NCBI GenBank assembly: GCA_038232655.1
Contig: JBBSNM010000080.1
Coordinates: forward strand, 1-12,438
Direction of reading: 5' to 3'
DNA length: 12,438 nt
Origin: JACCVL01 sp038232655
GTDB lineage: Bacteria > Actinomycetota > Actinomycetes > Propionibacteriales > Nocardioidaceae
Below are positions 1 to 6,538 of the stretch, in pieces. Numbering within the stretch: the first letter of the stretch is position 1; each line of letters begins with the position of its first letter. The notes beneath the pieces are model-generated. The model saw nothing but the letters and a program-made list of their open reading frames with translations. It made no database searches and was not told the DNA's origin. The translations under genes were made by a program, and so were the position numbers.

Positions 1-117
1 ATGTTCCACTGCCACGACCTGCCGCACGCCGTGGAGGGCCTGGTCACCCACCTGGCGTACGAGGACGTCGCCGAGCCGTTCGTCGTCGGCGGGCCGGCCG
101 GGAACCGGCCGGAGTGA
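1..117 (+). CDS. Multicopper oxidase, C-terminal end only (5' part outside window)
   Basis: The reading frame is open from the first base to a TGA and encodes the last 38 residues of a protein whose start lies upstream; the ATG at position 1 is an internal Met, not a start. The residues HCHDLPHAVEGL (3-14 of the fragment) match the last copper-binding motif of multicopper oxidases, H-C-H-x3-H-x4-M/L. The Cys and one His bind the type 1 copper, and the flanking His residues belong to the trinuclear centre. The axial position is Leu rather than the Met common in bacterial enzymes. The family couples one-electron oxidation of phenols, metals or other substrates to reduction of O2 to water, usually outside the membrane. 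The substrate cannot be told from this fragment. The gene is convergent with etfA, with only 6 bp between the stop codons. Confidence 0.85.
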   Translation: MFHCHDLPHAVEGLVTHLAYEDVAEPFVVGGPAGNRPE

Positions 118-123
118 GGGCGC

Positions 124-1083
124 TCAGCCCTTGCGCCGGGCGATCTCCTCGGTCGCCTGGGGCAGCACCTGCTTGAGGTCGCCGACGACCCCGAAGTCGA
201 CCAGCTCGAAGATCGGCGCCTCGGCGTCCTTGTTGACCGCGACGATGGTCTTGGCGGTCTGCATGCCGGCCCGGTGCTGGATCGCGCCGGAGATGCCATT
301 GGCGACGTACAGCTGCGGTGAGACGGTCTTGCCGGTCTGGCCGACCTGGTAGGAGTGCGGGTACCAGCCCGAGTCCACCGCGGCACGGGACGCGCCCACA
401 GCCGCGCCGAGGGCGTCGGCGAGGGCCTCGACGGCAGAGAAGTCACCACCGGTCCCCCGTCCGCCCGAGACCACGATCGCGGCCTCGGTCAGCTCGGGAC
501 GGCCCGACTTGGTCCGCGGCTCGCGCTTGACCACCCGGGCCGTCTTGGCCGCCTCGGACACCGTCACCGCGATCGTCTCCTCGGCGCCCGCACCGGACGC
601 CGGCTCGGGGGTGGCCGAGTTGGGCTTGACGACGACGACCGGGGTGCCGCGGGCGACCGAGGCCTGCACCGTGAAGGCGCCGGCGAAGACCGACTGCGTG
701 GTCAGCGGCGTCCCCTCGGGCCCGGGCTGGACGTCGACGGCGTCGGTGATCAGCCCCGACCCGGTCTTGACCGCGAGCCGGGCAGCGACCTCGCGTGCCT
801 CGGGAGTCGAAGGCACCAGCACCGCGGCCGGCGCCGCCGATGCCACCAGCTGCGCCAGCGCCTCGGCCTGCGGCACCACCAGGTAGTCGGCCAGCTCGGG
901 CGCGTCGAGCAGGTAGATCTTCTCCGCGCCGTACGCGGCCAGCGTCTCTCGCGCGGCGTCGATGCCCGCGCCCACGAACACCGCCGACGGCTCACCGAGG
1001 CGGCGCGCAATCGTCAGCAGCTCGGTGGTGGTCTTGCGGACGGACCCGTCGACATGGTCGACGAGGACGAGGATCTCGCTCAT
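124..1083 (-). CDS. etfA: Electron transfer flavoprotein subunit alpha
   Basis: This encodes a 319-residue protein, the usual length for EtfA/FixB. The N-terminal half (about 1-155) is the adenine-nucleotide alpha-hydrolase-like domain. The C-terminal half (about 195-319) is the FAD-binding domain: it contains VVSGGRG (204-210), and the ETF-alpha signature spans residues 258-284, starting LYVANGISGAIQH and ending AVN. With EtfB it forms the soluble FAD heterodimer that accepts electrons from acyl-CoA dehydrogenases and related enzymes and passes them to ETF-quinone oxidoreductase. It lies 17 bp downstream of etfB on the same strand and is almost certainly co-transcribed with it. The ATG start is supported by a purine-rich GAGGGGA upstream. 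I saw no odd residues. No terminator is visible in the 6 bp before the convergent oxidase gene. Confidence 0.97.
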   Translation of the reverse strand: MSEILVLVDHVDGSVRKTTTELLTIARRLGEPSAVFVGAGIDAARETLAAYGAEKIYLLDAPELADYLVVPQAEALAQLVASAAPAAVLVPSTPEAREVAARLAVKTGSGLITDAVDVQPGPEGTPLTTQSVFAGAFTVQASVARGTPVVVVKPNSATPEPASGAGAEETIAVTVSEAAKTARVVKREPRTKSGRPELTEAAIVVSGGRGTGGDFSAVEALADALGAAVGASRAAVDSGWYPHSYQVGQTGKTVSPQLYVANGISGAIQHRAGMQTAKTIVAVNKDAEAPIFELVDFGVVGDLKQVLPQATEEIARRKG

Positions 1084-1093
1084 GGCTGCCGGG

Positions 1094-1101
1094 TCCCCTC
1101 T
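1094..1101 (-). promoter_or_regulatory. Ribosome binding site of etfA
   Basis: On the minus strand AGAGGGGA lies 10 nt before the etfA ATG and overlaps the etfB stop codon by one base (TGAGAGGGGA). This fixes the etfA start and fits translation of etfA from an etfBA transcript. The spacing is slightly long. Confidence 0.55.
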
Positions 1102-1889
1102 CAGATGAACTTCTGGCCGGCGAGGTAGTCGGCCAGCTGGCGGCCACCCTCACCCTCGTCGGTGACCACCTCGCCCTGACTGCGCGGCGGGCGGGCGTCG
1201 ACGGCCTGCACGGTGGTCCACGCGGCGGGCAGGCCGACGTCGGCCGGGTCGACCCCGAGGTCGGCGAGCGACCAGGTCTCGACGGTCTTCTTCTTGGCCG
1301 CCATGATCCCCTTGAACGAGGGATAGCGCGGTTCGTTGATCTGGTCGGTCACGCTGAGCACGAGCGGCATGCTCGCCTCGACGGTCTCGGTGGCCACGTC
1401 GCCGTCGCGGCGGGCGGTGACGGTGGCGCCCTCGACGGTGACCTCGGCGGCAAACGTGACCTGCGGAACGCCGAGCCGCTCGGCCAGCATCGCCGGGACG
1501 ACACCCATGGCGCCGTCGGTGGAGGCCATTCCGCACAGCACGATGTCGACCGGGGTGTCAGCGCCGATCTTCTCGACGGCTCGGGCCAGCACCAGCGACG
1601 TGGCGAAGGCGTCGGAGCCGTGCAGCGCCTCGTCGACGACGTGGACGCCAGCATGCGCACCCATCTGCAGCGACTTGCGGGCAGCGTCCAGCGCCTGCTC
1701 GGGGCCGACCGTCAGCACCACGACCTCACCGTCGTGCGCCGCCGCGATGGTCAGCGCCTCCTCGACCGCATACTCGTCCAGCTCGGACAGCAACCCGTCG
1801 ACACCGGCCCGGTCCACCGTGTGATCGGTGTCGAACGAGCGGTTGGCGGTGGCGTCGGGGACGTGCTTGACGCAGGCGACGATCCTCAT
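1101..1889 (-). CDS. etfB: Electron transfer flavoprotein subunit beta
   Basis: This encodes a 262-residue protein of normal EtfB/FixA length, beginning MRIVACVKHVPD, a typical N-terminus. Residues 36-45 (ELDEYAVEEA) match the conserved nucleotide-domain segment. ARRDGD (159-164) followed by MPLVLSVTDQINEPR (174-188) covers the ETF-beta signature region. Residues 185-201 (NEPRYPSFKGIMAAKKK) correspond to the loop that docks on acyl-CoA dehydrogenases. In the family EtfB binds AMP and carries the partner-recognition loop, while EtfA carries the electron-transferring FAD. The gene is 35 bp downstream of the enoyl-CoA hydratase gene and 17 bp upstream of etfA. No Shine-Dalgarno is visible; TAATCT lies 6 nt before the ATG, so it may also be transcribed from its own leaderless promoter. 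I infer the canonical respiratory type rather than a bifurcating type, because no bifurcation partners are next to it. Confidence 0.97.
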   Translation of the reverse strand: MRIVACVKHVPDATANRSFDTDHTVDRAGVDGLLSELDEYAVEEALTIAAAHDGEVVVLTVGPEQALDAARKSLQMGAHAGVHVVDEALHGSDAFATSLVLARAVEKIGADTPVDIVLCGMASTDGAMGVVPAMLAERLGVPQVTFAAEVTVEGATVTARRDGDVATETVEASMPLVLSVTDQINEPRYPSFKGIMAAKKKTVETWSLADLGVDPADVGLPAAWTTVQAVDARPPRSQGEVVTDEGEGGRQLADYLAGQKFI

Positions 1890-1895
1890 GGCTGG

Positions 1896-1901
1896 AGATT
1901 A
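1896..1901 (-). promoter_or_regulatory. Candidate -10 element of a leaderless etfB promoter
   Basis: The minus strand reads TAATCT, then 6 nt, then the etfB ATG. TAnnnT at this distance is the pattern of actinobacterial leaderless transcripts that start at the A of ATG. No -35 hexamer is recognisable, and the site sits in the 35-bp gap after the hydratase stop. The call is inferred from sequence alone. Confidence 0.35.
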
Positions 1902-1924
1902 CCCACCGGTACGTCGACGCCCGG

Positions 1925-2704
1925 TCACCGGCCGCGAAAGCGCGCCTTGCCCGGCCCGTTCTCGACGAACGACGCCATCCCCGCACTGCGGTCGTCGGTG
2001 CCGAACAGGGCGGCGAACTGCAACCGCTCGATCTCCAGGCCGGTGCCGAGGTCGGCGTCGAGCCCGTGGTCGATGGCCTCCTTGGCGGCCCGCAAAGCCA
2101 GCGCTGGGCCGTCGGCGAACTGCGTCGCCCAGGCGTGCGCGGTGTCGTAGACATCGGCGGCCGGTACCACCGCGTCGGCCAGGCCAAGGGCGAGCGCCTC
2201 GTCGGCGTCGACGAAGCGGCCGGTGAAGATGATGTCCTTGGCCCGGCTCGGCCCGACCAGCCGGGCCAACCGCTGGGTGCCGCCGGCGCCGGGGATGATG
2301 CCAAGCTGGATCTCCGGCTGACCCACCTTGGCGTCGTCGGCGAGCACCCGGGTGTCGGCGCACAGCGCGAGCTCGAGCCCGCCACCCAGCGCATACCCGG
2401 TGACGGCGGCGACGACCGGTTTGGGGATCTGAGCCACCGCCGTGAACGACGACTGCAGCGCGCCGGAGCGGGCTACCATGTCGGTGTACGACATGGCGTT
2501 CATCTCCTTGATGTCGGCGCCCGCGGCGAACGCCCGCTCGCCCCCGTAGAGCACGACCGCCCGTACGTCGTCCCGCTCGGCCGCCTCGCCGGCAGCCGCG
2601 CGGATCTCCTCCTGCATGGCGCTGTCCAGGGCGTTCATCTTCGGCCGGTCAAGGCGCAGGGTGGCCACCGCGTCGGCCACCTCGAGCCGTACGAACTCGC
2701 CCAT
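1925..2704 (-). CDS. Enoyl-CoA hydratase/isomerase (crotonase family)
   Basis: This encodes a 259-residue protein, the standard crotonase length. It hydrates trans-2-enoyl-CoA to 3-hydroxyacyl-CoA in fatty-acid beta-oxidation. Oxyanion-hole segments are present at AFAAGADIKEM (58-68) and GYALGGGLELAL (103-114). Both catalytic glutamates of classical hydratase are kept: E111 (GGGLE) and E131 (QPE), 20 residues apart as in rat mitochondrial hydratase, followed by GIIPGAGGTQRL (135-146). This supports a true hydratase rather than a family member with another reaction, although chain-length specificity is unknown. The ATG at 2704 is chosen because GGGAG lies 6 nt upstream and the N-terminus fits the family. 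The frame is open further upstream, antisense to glgX, but that extension has no family similarity. It probably heads an operon with etfB and etfA. Confidence 0.95.
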   Translation of the reverse strand: MGEFVRLEVADAVATLRLDRPKMNALDSAMQEEIRAAAGEAAERDDVRAVVLYGGERAFAAGADIKEMNAMSYTDMVARSGALQSSFTAVAQIPKPVVAAVTGYALGGGLELALCADTRVLADDAKVGQPEIQLGIIPGAGGTQRLARLVGPSRAKDIIFTGRFVDADEALALGLADAVVPAADVYDTAHAWATQFADGPALALRAAKEAIDHGLDADLGTGLEIERLQFAALFGTDDRSAGMASFVENGPGKARFRGR

Positions 2705-2710
2705 CACTGA

Positions 2711-2715
2711 CTCCC
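2711..2715 (-). promoter_or_regulatory. Ribosome binding site of the enoyl-CoA hydratase gene
   Basis: On the minus strand GGGAG is followed by a 6-nt spacer (TCAGTG) and the ATG at 2704. This is one of the few clear Shine-Dalgarno sites in the window, and it decides the start within a much longer open frame. Confidence 0.7.
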
Positions 2716-2741
2716 GTCGTCGACTGTGTCCGGCGGCGGCG

Positions 2742-2747
2742 AGCGTA
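2742..2747 (-). promoter_or_regulatory. Weak candidate -10 element upstream of the enoyl-CoA hydratase gene
   Basis: TACGCT on the minus strand fits TAnnnT and lies about 37 nt before the ATG. That leaves room for a leader containing the GGGAG site. No -35 was recognised. The gap of about 110 bp (2705-2815) shared with divergent glgX must hold the promoters of both genes, but I see nothing convincing for glgX. Confidence 0.2.
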
Positions 2748-2815
2748 GTCGTGAACAATGGCCGGTTGTGTGCCCGCCCTTGTCTTCCGCCTCCCGCCCC
2801 CGTGCTGTACCCATC

Positions 2816-4801
2816 GTGGAGCCTGGTCGGCACGAGAAGCTCGGGGCTACGGTGCACGGCGACTCCACGACGTTCGCCGTCTGGGCGCCGGATGCCACGC
2901 AGGTGCAGGTGTGCCTGCTCGATGGCCCTGGCCGCCGCGAGGGCCGGCTGGCGCTGCCCGAACAGACCCACGGGGTGTGGCACGGCGAGATCCCGGGGGT
3001 TGGCCCCGGCCAGCAGTACGGGCTGCGGGCAACCGGACCGCACGACCCGGCAGCGGGTAGCCGGTTCGACCAGCGCCGCCTGCTGGTCGACCCGTACGCG
3101 CGAGCCGTGGCCCGCAGCGGCCGCGACCACCGCTCGGTCGTGGTCGACGACCGATTCGACTGGGGCGACGACGCGCACCCGCGCACGCCGTGGCACGACA
3201 CCGTCATCTACGAGGCGCACCTGCGCGGTCTGACGATGCTCCATCCGCACGTGCCCGACCACCTGCGCGGCACGTATGCGGGGTTGGCGCACCCGGCGGC
3301 GATCGACGAACTGGTGCGTCTCGGGGTGACCGCGGTGGAGCTGCTGCCGATCCAGCAGTTCGCCAGCGAGCCGGCGGTGGCCAAGCGCGGGCTGAGCAAC
3401 TACTGGGGCTACAACACGCTGGCGTTCTTTGCCCCGCACGGTGCGTACTCGGCCGCCGGTGACGGGGGTGGCCAGGTCACCGAGTTCAAGGCGATGGTCA
3501 AGGAGTTGCACGAGGCCGGCATCGAGGTGCTGCTCGACGTCGTCTACAACCACACCGCCGAAGGCGGGCCGGGCGGGCCGACGCTGTCGCTGCGCGGGCT
3601 GGCCGACGGGGCGTACTACCGCCAGGACGAGGCCGGCAGGTACGAGGACTCGACCGGGTGCGGGAACACGCTGGCCGTCGCGCACCCGATGGCGCTGCGG
3701 CTGGTGATGGACTCGCTGCGCTACTGGGTGAGCGAGATGCACGTCGACGGCTTCCGCTTCGACCTGGCCGCGGCGCTGCTGCGCACCAAGCGGGGCATCG
3801 ACGTGGACGCACCGCTGATGACCGCGATCGCGCAGGATCCGGTGCTCCGCGACGTCAAGCTGATCGCCGAGCCGTGGGACGCCACCGCCGAGGGCTACCT
3901 GGTCGGCGGGTTCCCCTCACCGTGGTGCGAGTGGAACGACCGCTTCCGCGACACCGTGCGCGACTTCTGGCGGGCCCGCTCGGGCGGGGTGCGCGACCTG
4001 GCGTACCGGCTGTCGGGCTCCAGCGACCTTTATGCCGACGACGGGCGGCTGCCGTTCAGCTCGGTCAACTTCGTCACCGCCCACGACGGCTTCACCCTGC
4101 GGGACCTGGTGTCCTACGAGCACAAGCACAACGAGGCCAACCGCGAGCGCAACCGCGACGGGCACGGCGACAACCGGTCGTGGAACTGCGGCGTCGAGGG
4201 CGAGACCGACGACGTCGCCGTGGTGGCGCTTCGGCAGCGGCAGTCGGCGAACCTGCTGGCCACGCTGCTGCTGTCGACCGGGGTGCCCATGCTGACCGCA
4301 GGCGACGAGCGGGGCCGCACCCAGCGGGGCAATAACAACGCCTACTGCCACGACTCCGAGCTGACCTGGGTCGGCTGGTCCGAGGACCCGCGCTGGTCAC
4401 ACCTGACCACGCTGACGGTGGACCTGCTGGCACTCCGCCGGCGGCACCCCGTGCTGCGTGCCCGGCACTACTTCGTCGGCCACCCGGTGGGCGACGGGCG
4501 GCGCAAGGACCTGGCGTGGCTGCATCCCGCCGGCCACGAGATGACCCAGGACGACTGGTTCGACACCGGCCTGCACACCATCGGCATGCTGCTCAACGGC
4601 GACCCGCACGGCGACCGATCGTTCGTCTTGTGGCTGCATGCCTCGCACGAGCCGGTGACGCTGGTGACGCCCGGCGACCCGTGGCCCGACGACTGGGAGG
4701 TCGTGGTCGACACCAGCGGAGGGGCTTCCAGCAGTCATGTGGCTGGCGACCACAAGCTGCAGGTGCCGGGACGGTGCCTGCTGCTGATGCGCTCGATGTG
4801 A
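2816..4801 (+). CDS. glgX: Glycogen debranching enzyme (isoamylase type, GlgX/TreX family)
   Basis: This is a GH13 enzyme that hydrolyses alpha-1,6 branch points of glycogen, usually the short branches left by phosphorylase. With the GTG start at 2816 it has 661 residues, within the family range. A CBM48 domain occupies about residues 7-95 (LGATV, FAVWAP). The catalytic barrel follows, with SNYWGYNTLAFF (194-205), region I DVVYNHT (241-247), region II DGFRFDLA with nucleophile D316, region III LIAEPWD with acid/base E352, and region IV TAHD with D424. The run ending in NRSWNCGVEG (453-462) and the GNNNAYC motif (505-511) are GlgX/TreX hallmarks. The start is uncertain: the frame is open back to a GTG at 2726, but family N-termini begin just before LGAT, which favours 2816. 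No Shine-Dalgarno is visible. It is divergent from the hydratase gene and convergent with a small membrane protein gene. Confidence 0.95.
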   Translation: MEPGRHEKLGATVHGDSTTFAVWAPDATQVQVCLLDGPGRREGRLALPEQTHGVWHGEIPGVGPGQQYGLRATGPHDPAAGSRFDQRRLLVDPYARAVARSGRDHRSVVVDDRFDWGDDAHPRTPWHDTVIYEAHLRGLTMLHPHVPDHLRGTYAGLAHPAAIDELVRLGVTAVELLPIQQFASEPAVAKRGLSNYWGYNTLAFFAPHGAYSAAGDGGGQVTEFKAMVKELHEAGIEVLLDVVYNHTAEGGPGGPTLSLRGLADGAYYRQDEAGRYEDSTGCGNTLAVAHPMALRLVMDSLRYWVSEMHVDGFRFDLAAALLRTKRGIDVDAPLMTAIAQDPVLRDVKLIAEPWDATAEGYLVGGFPSPWCEWNDRFRDTVRDFWRARSGGVRDLAYRLSGSSDLYADDGRLPFSSVNFVTAHDGFTLRDLVSYEHKHNEANRERNRDGHGDNRSWNCGVEGETDDVAVVALRQRQSANLLATLLLSTGVPMLTAGDERGRTQRGNNNAYCHDSELTWVGWSEDPRWSHLTTLTVDLLALRRRHPVLRARHYFVGHPVGDGRRKDLAWLHPAGHEMTQDDWFDTGLHTIGMLLNGDPHGDRSFVLWLHASHEPVTLVTPGDPWPDDWEVVVDTSGGASSSHVAGDHKLQVPGRCLLLMRSM

Positions 4802-4853
4802 GGAGTGGTTCCCCGGTGGTCGGCCGGCTCCGCGGCGGCTGCCGAACCGAACC

Positions 4854-4892
4854 TCCGACGTTACGACCACTCCCGCCGCTCACCACGTCGGA
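4854..4892. other. Potential hairpin in repeat copy 1
   Basis: TCCGACGT (4854-4861) pairs perfectly with ACGTCGGA (4885-4892) across a 23-nt loop. It lies just beyond the glgX stop between convergent genes, so a bidirectional 3'-end structure is possible, but there is no T-run on either side as an intrinsic terminator would have. Confidence 0.4.
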
Positions 4893-4935
4893 AGATCACC
4901 AGGGGGCCGCCCGCCGCCCGCCGCCGAACCGAACC

Positions 4936-4974
4936 TCCGACGTTACGACCACTCCCGCCGCTCACCTCGTCGGA
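4936..4974. other. Potential hairpin in repeat copy 2
   Basis: TCCGACG (4936-4942) pairs with CGTCGGA (4968-4974). The single base that differs between the copies (4967) removes the innermost pair seen in copy 1, leaving 7 bp and a 25-nt loop. Same context and same doubt about function as copy 1. Confidence 0.35.
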
Positions 4975-4977
4975 AGA

Positions 4978-5361
4978 TCACCAGGGCGGCGTCCTAGCCG
5001 CGGCTGCGCGTTGCCCGCGGCGCGGCCCGGCGAGGACCGCCGCCAAGGCGGCGCTGGCCAAGGCGATGCGCCGATGTGACCGCGACACCGCGGCCAGGCC
5101 CAGCATGCTGGCCCCGTGCACCCCGTCGACGACTCGTACCACCGGTCCGAGGCTGGTCGGTGCCGCGACCAGACAGACGGCGTCGAGCAGGTGCCGTGCC
5201 CCGAGCACCCGCCCCGCGGCCACCGCGCCCACGTCGGGCTCGGTGCCACCGACGAGACCGAGCACCGCGCGCGTCCGGAACAGCAAGACGATGCCCAGGC
5301 CTGCACGAAGCAAGGTGGCCAGACCGGGAAGGCCCCCGGCCGAGCTCACCACCCGACTCAC
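4978..5361 (-). CDS. Small hypothetical membrane protein
   Basis: With the GTG start at 5361 this encodes 127 residues. Hydrophobic stretches at about 12-28, 44-66, 72-92 and 98-111 suggest three or four membrane segments. The C-terminal tail is basic and Ala/Arg-rich. No catalytic motif is visible and I do not recognise a named family. The start is well supported: GTGA overlaps the dehydrogenase stop by 4 bp, and GGGGAG lies 7 nt upstream. The frame is open upstream to 5463, but that part is antisense-like and low in hydrophobicity. Coupling to the dehydrogenase gene suggests the two act together at the membrane; this is inference. The last codons lie inside repeat copy 2. Confidence 0.7.
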   Translation of the reverse strand: MSRVVSSAGGLPGLATLLRAGLGIVLLFRTRAVLGLVGGTEPDVGAVAAGRVLGARHLLDAVCLVAAPTSLGPVVRVVDGVHGASMLGLAAVSRSHRRIALASAALAAVLAGPRRGQRAAAARTPPW

Positions 5362-6398
5362 CGCCGAGCTCCCCGCCAAAGCCGGAGCCTGAACCCGGCA
5401 GTCACCGCTGCGGCTGTGGCCGCCAGCGCGGCCCCCACCACGCCGTGGTGCTGCGACATCCACAGCTGCATCCGGGCGTCCTTGGCCTGGTCGTCGAAGA
5501 TGCCGTGCGCGCCGAAGTCCTGTCCGTCGTCACCGTCCGCGGGCTCCCACAGGTTCACGGGCTGGTCGTCGGGCTTCAGGTCAGCGGTCTGCTGGGAGTC
5601 GAAGCCGGTGCGCGCGAGGTAGCGGTCCAGCAGCCCGGGCGCGACCGCGTTGGCGACCAGCGTCCCGACCGTTGAGCCGCCGACCCAGTACTCGCGCCGG
5701 CGTGGGTGGTCGGCGGCGTGCACGACCGCGGCGGCCGCGACCTCGGGCTGGTAGATGGGCGGCACCGGTTGGGCCTGGCGTGGCAGCCGGGACAGCACCC
5801 ACGAGAACTGCGGCGTGTTCACCGCCGGCATCTGCACCATCGTCACGTGCACGTTGCTGCCCTCGTGCAGCAGCTCGCAGCGCAGCGACTCGTGGAAGCC
5901 CTGGATGGCGTGCTTGGCGGCGCAGTACGCGCTCTGCAGCGGGACACCGCGGTAGGCCAGCGCTGACCCGACGTGCACGATCGTGCCACGGTCGCGCGGG
6001 CGCATCCGGTGCAGGGCCGCCAGCGTCCCGTGGACGTAGCCGAGGTAGCTCACCTCGCTCACCCGGCGGAACTCCTCGGCCTTGATCTCGTGCGCCGGCG
6101 CGAAGACCGATGTGAAGGCCACGTTGACCCACACGTCGATCTGTCCCATCTCCTCCTCCACCCGGCTCGCCGCGGCATCGACCGCTGCGGCATCGGACAC
6201 GTCCACGGGAATGACCAGTGGCGTGCCGCCGGCTTCCCGGACGTCGTGCTCGGCCCCCGCGAGGCCGGCCTCGCCCCGGGCAAGCAGCGCGACCGCCGCT
6301 CCCCGCTGGGCGAAGGCACGGGCCGTGGCTCGGCCGATCCCTCCGCTCGCACCGGTGACGACGACGACGCGGCGACCTGCGTTGCGGTCCTGGCTCAT
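5358..6398 (-). CDS. Short-chain dehydrogenase/reductase with C-terminal membrane segment
   Basis: This encodes a 346-residue protein. Residues 10-280 form a classical SDR Rossmann domain with the cofactor motif TGASGGIG (15-22) and a catalytic S145 (GSALAYRG), Y158 and K162 (YCAAK). RG at 41-42 after the second strand hints at NADP preference. The structural NNAG-type motif reads VNVAFTS (91-97), so its second Asn and the Gly are lost. A C-terminal extension of about 65 residues is acidic and ends in a hydrophobic segment (about 319-336) followed by Arg-rich residues, likely a membrane anchor. The substrate is unknown. No Shine-Dalgarno is seen; TTTACT lies 7 nt before the ATG. The next gene overlaps its stop by GTGA. 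A 12-bp inverted repeat lies upstream. Confidence 0.9.
   Translation of the reverse strand: MSQDRNAGRRVVVVTGASGGIGRATARAFAQRGAAVALLARGEAGLAGAEHDVREAGGTPLVIPVDVSDAAAVDAAASRVEEEMGQIDVWVNVAFTSVFAPAHEIKAEEFRRVSEVSYLGYVHGTLAALHRMRPRDRGTIVHVGSALAYRGVPLQSAYCAAKHAIQGFHESLRCELLHEGSNVHVTMVQMPAVNTPQFSWVLSRLPRQAQPVPPIYQPEVAAAAVVHAADHPRRREYWVGGSTVGTLVANAVAPGLLDRYLARTGFDSQQTADLKPDDQPVNLWEPADGDDGQDFGAHGIFDDQAKDARMQLWMSQHHGVVGAALAATAAAVTAGFRLRLWRGARR
5369..5374 (-). promoter_or_regulatory. Ribosome binding site of the small membrane protein gene
   Basis: GGGGAG on the minus strand, inside the end of the dehydrogenase gene, is followed by 7 nt (CTCGGCG) and then the GTG at 5361. It picks this GTG over in-frame alternatives upstream and supports translational coupling. 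Confidence 0.6.
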
Positions 6399-6460
6399 GG
6401 CGCGCAGTAAAGCCCACCCGGGGGCTTCGCGCAGCGTGGAGCCCGAGCCCCGACACCTCC

Positions 6461-6514
6461 AGTGGCGCAAGACGTCCCCCGATACCCCGGATCCAGGCGC
6501 CCTCTTGCGCCACT
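6461..6514. promoter_or_regulatory. Perfect 12-bp inverted repeat upstream of the dehydrogenase gene
   Basis: AGTGGCGCAAGA (6461-6472) and TCTTGCGCCACT (6503-6514) are exact reverse complements separated by 30 nt. The structure fills the middle of the 140-bp gap between the glgP stop (6539) and the dehydrogenase start (6398). It could be a pair of operator half-sites, a hairpin at the glgP 3' end, or a dispersed repeat. On the minus strand there is no T-run after the second arm, so a classical intrinsic terminator is unlikely. Confidence 0.6.
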
Positions 6515-6538
6515 CGACCCGCTCGGAGCGGATGGGGG

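Larger units (their letters stand above)
4841..4986. repeat. Two direct repeats of 64 bp with 82-bp period
   Basis: Copy 1 is 4841-4904 and copy 2 is 4923-4986. They are identical at 63 of 64 positions, differing only at 4885 (A) versus 4967 (T). The 18 bp between them is a simple GCC/CCG-rich run. The block lies in the 176-bp gap between convergent glgX and the small membrane protein gene; copy 2 overlaps the last 9 bp of the latter, including its stop codon. Each copy contains an inverted repeat. The period is not a multiple of three, and no convincing reading frame crosses it. It could be an extragenic palindromic-type element duplicated in tandem, or a recent local duplication. I do not recognise the family. 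Confidence 0.9.

Noticed and set aside
118..123. Possible terminator between the oxidase gene and etfA
   Set aside because: Only 6 bp separate the stop codons, and no hairpin with a T-run is seen around them.
2705..3742. N-terminal extension of the enoyl-CoA hydratase frame, antisense to glgX
   Set aside because: Crotonase similarity and a clear ribosome binding site both place the start at 2704.
4310..4321. GlgX residue R499 in GDERGRTQ where many family members have Phe
   Set aside because: This position varies in the family (E. coli GlgX has His), so it is not notable.
4810..4975. Short minus-strand reading frames through the repeats, starting VSGGSGRNVGG
   Set aside because: The 82-bp period shifts the frame between copies, no ribosome binding site pattern is consistent, and the composition is low complexity.
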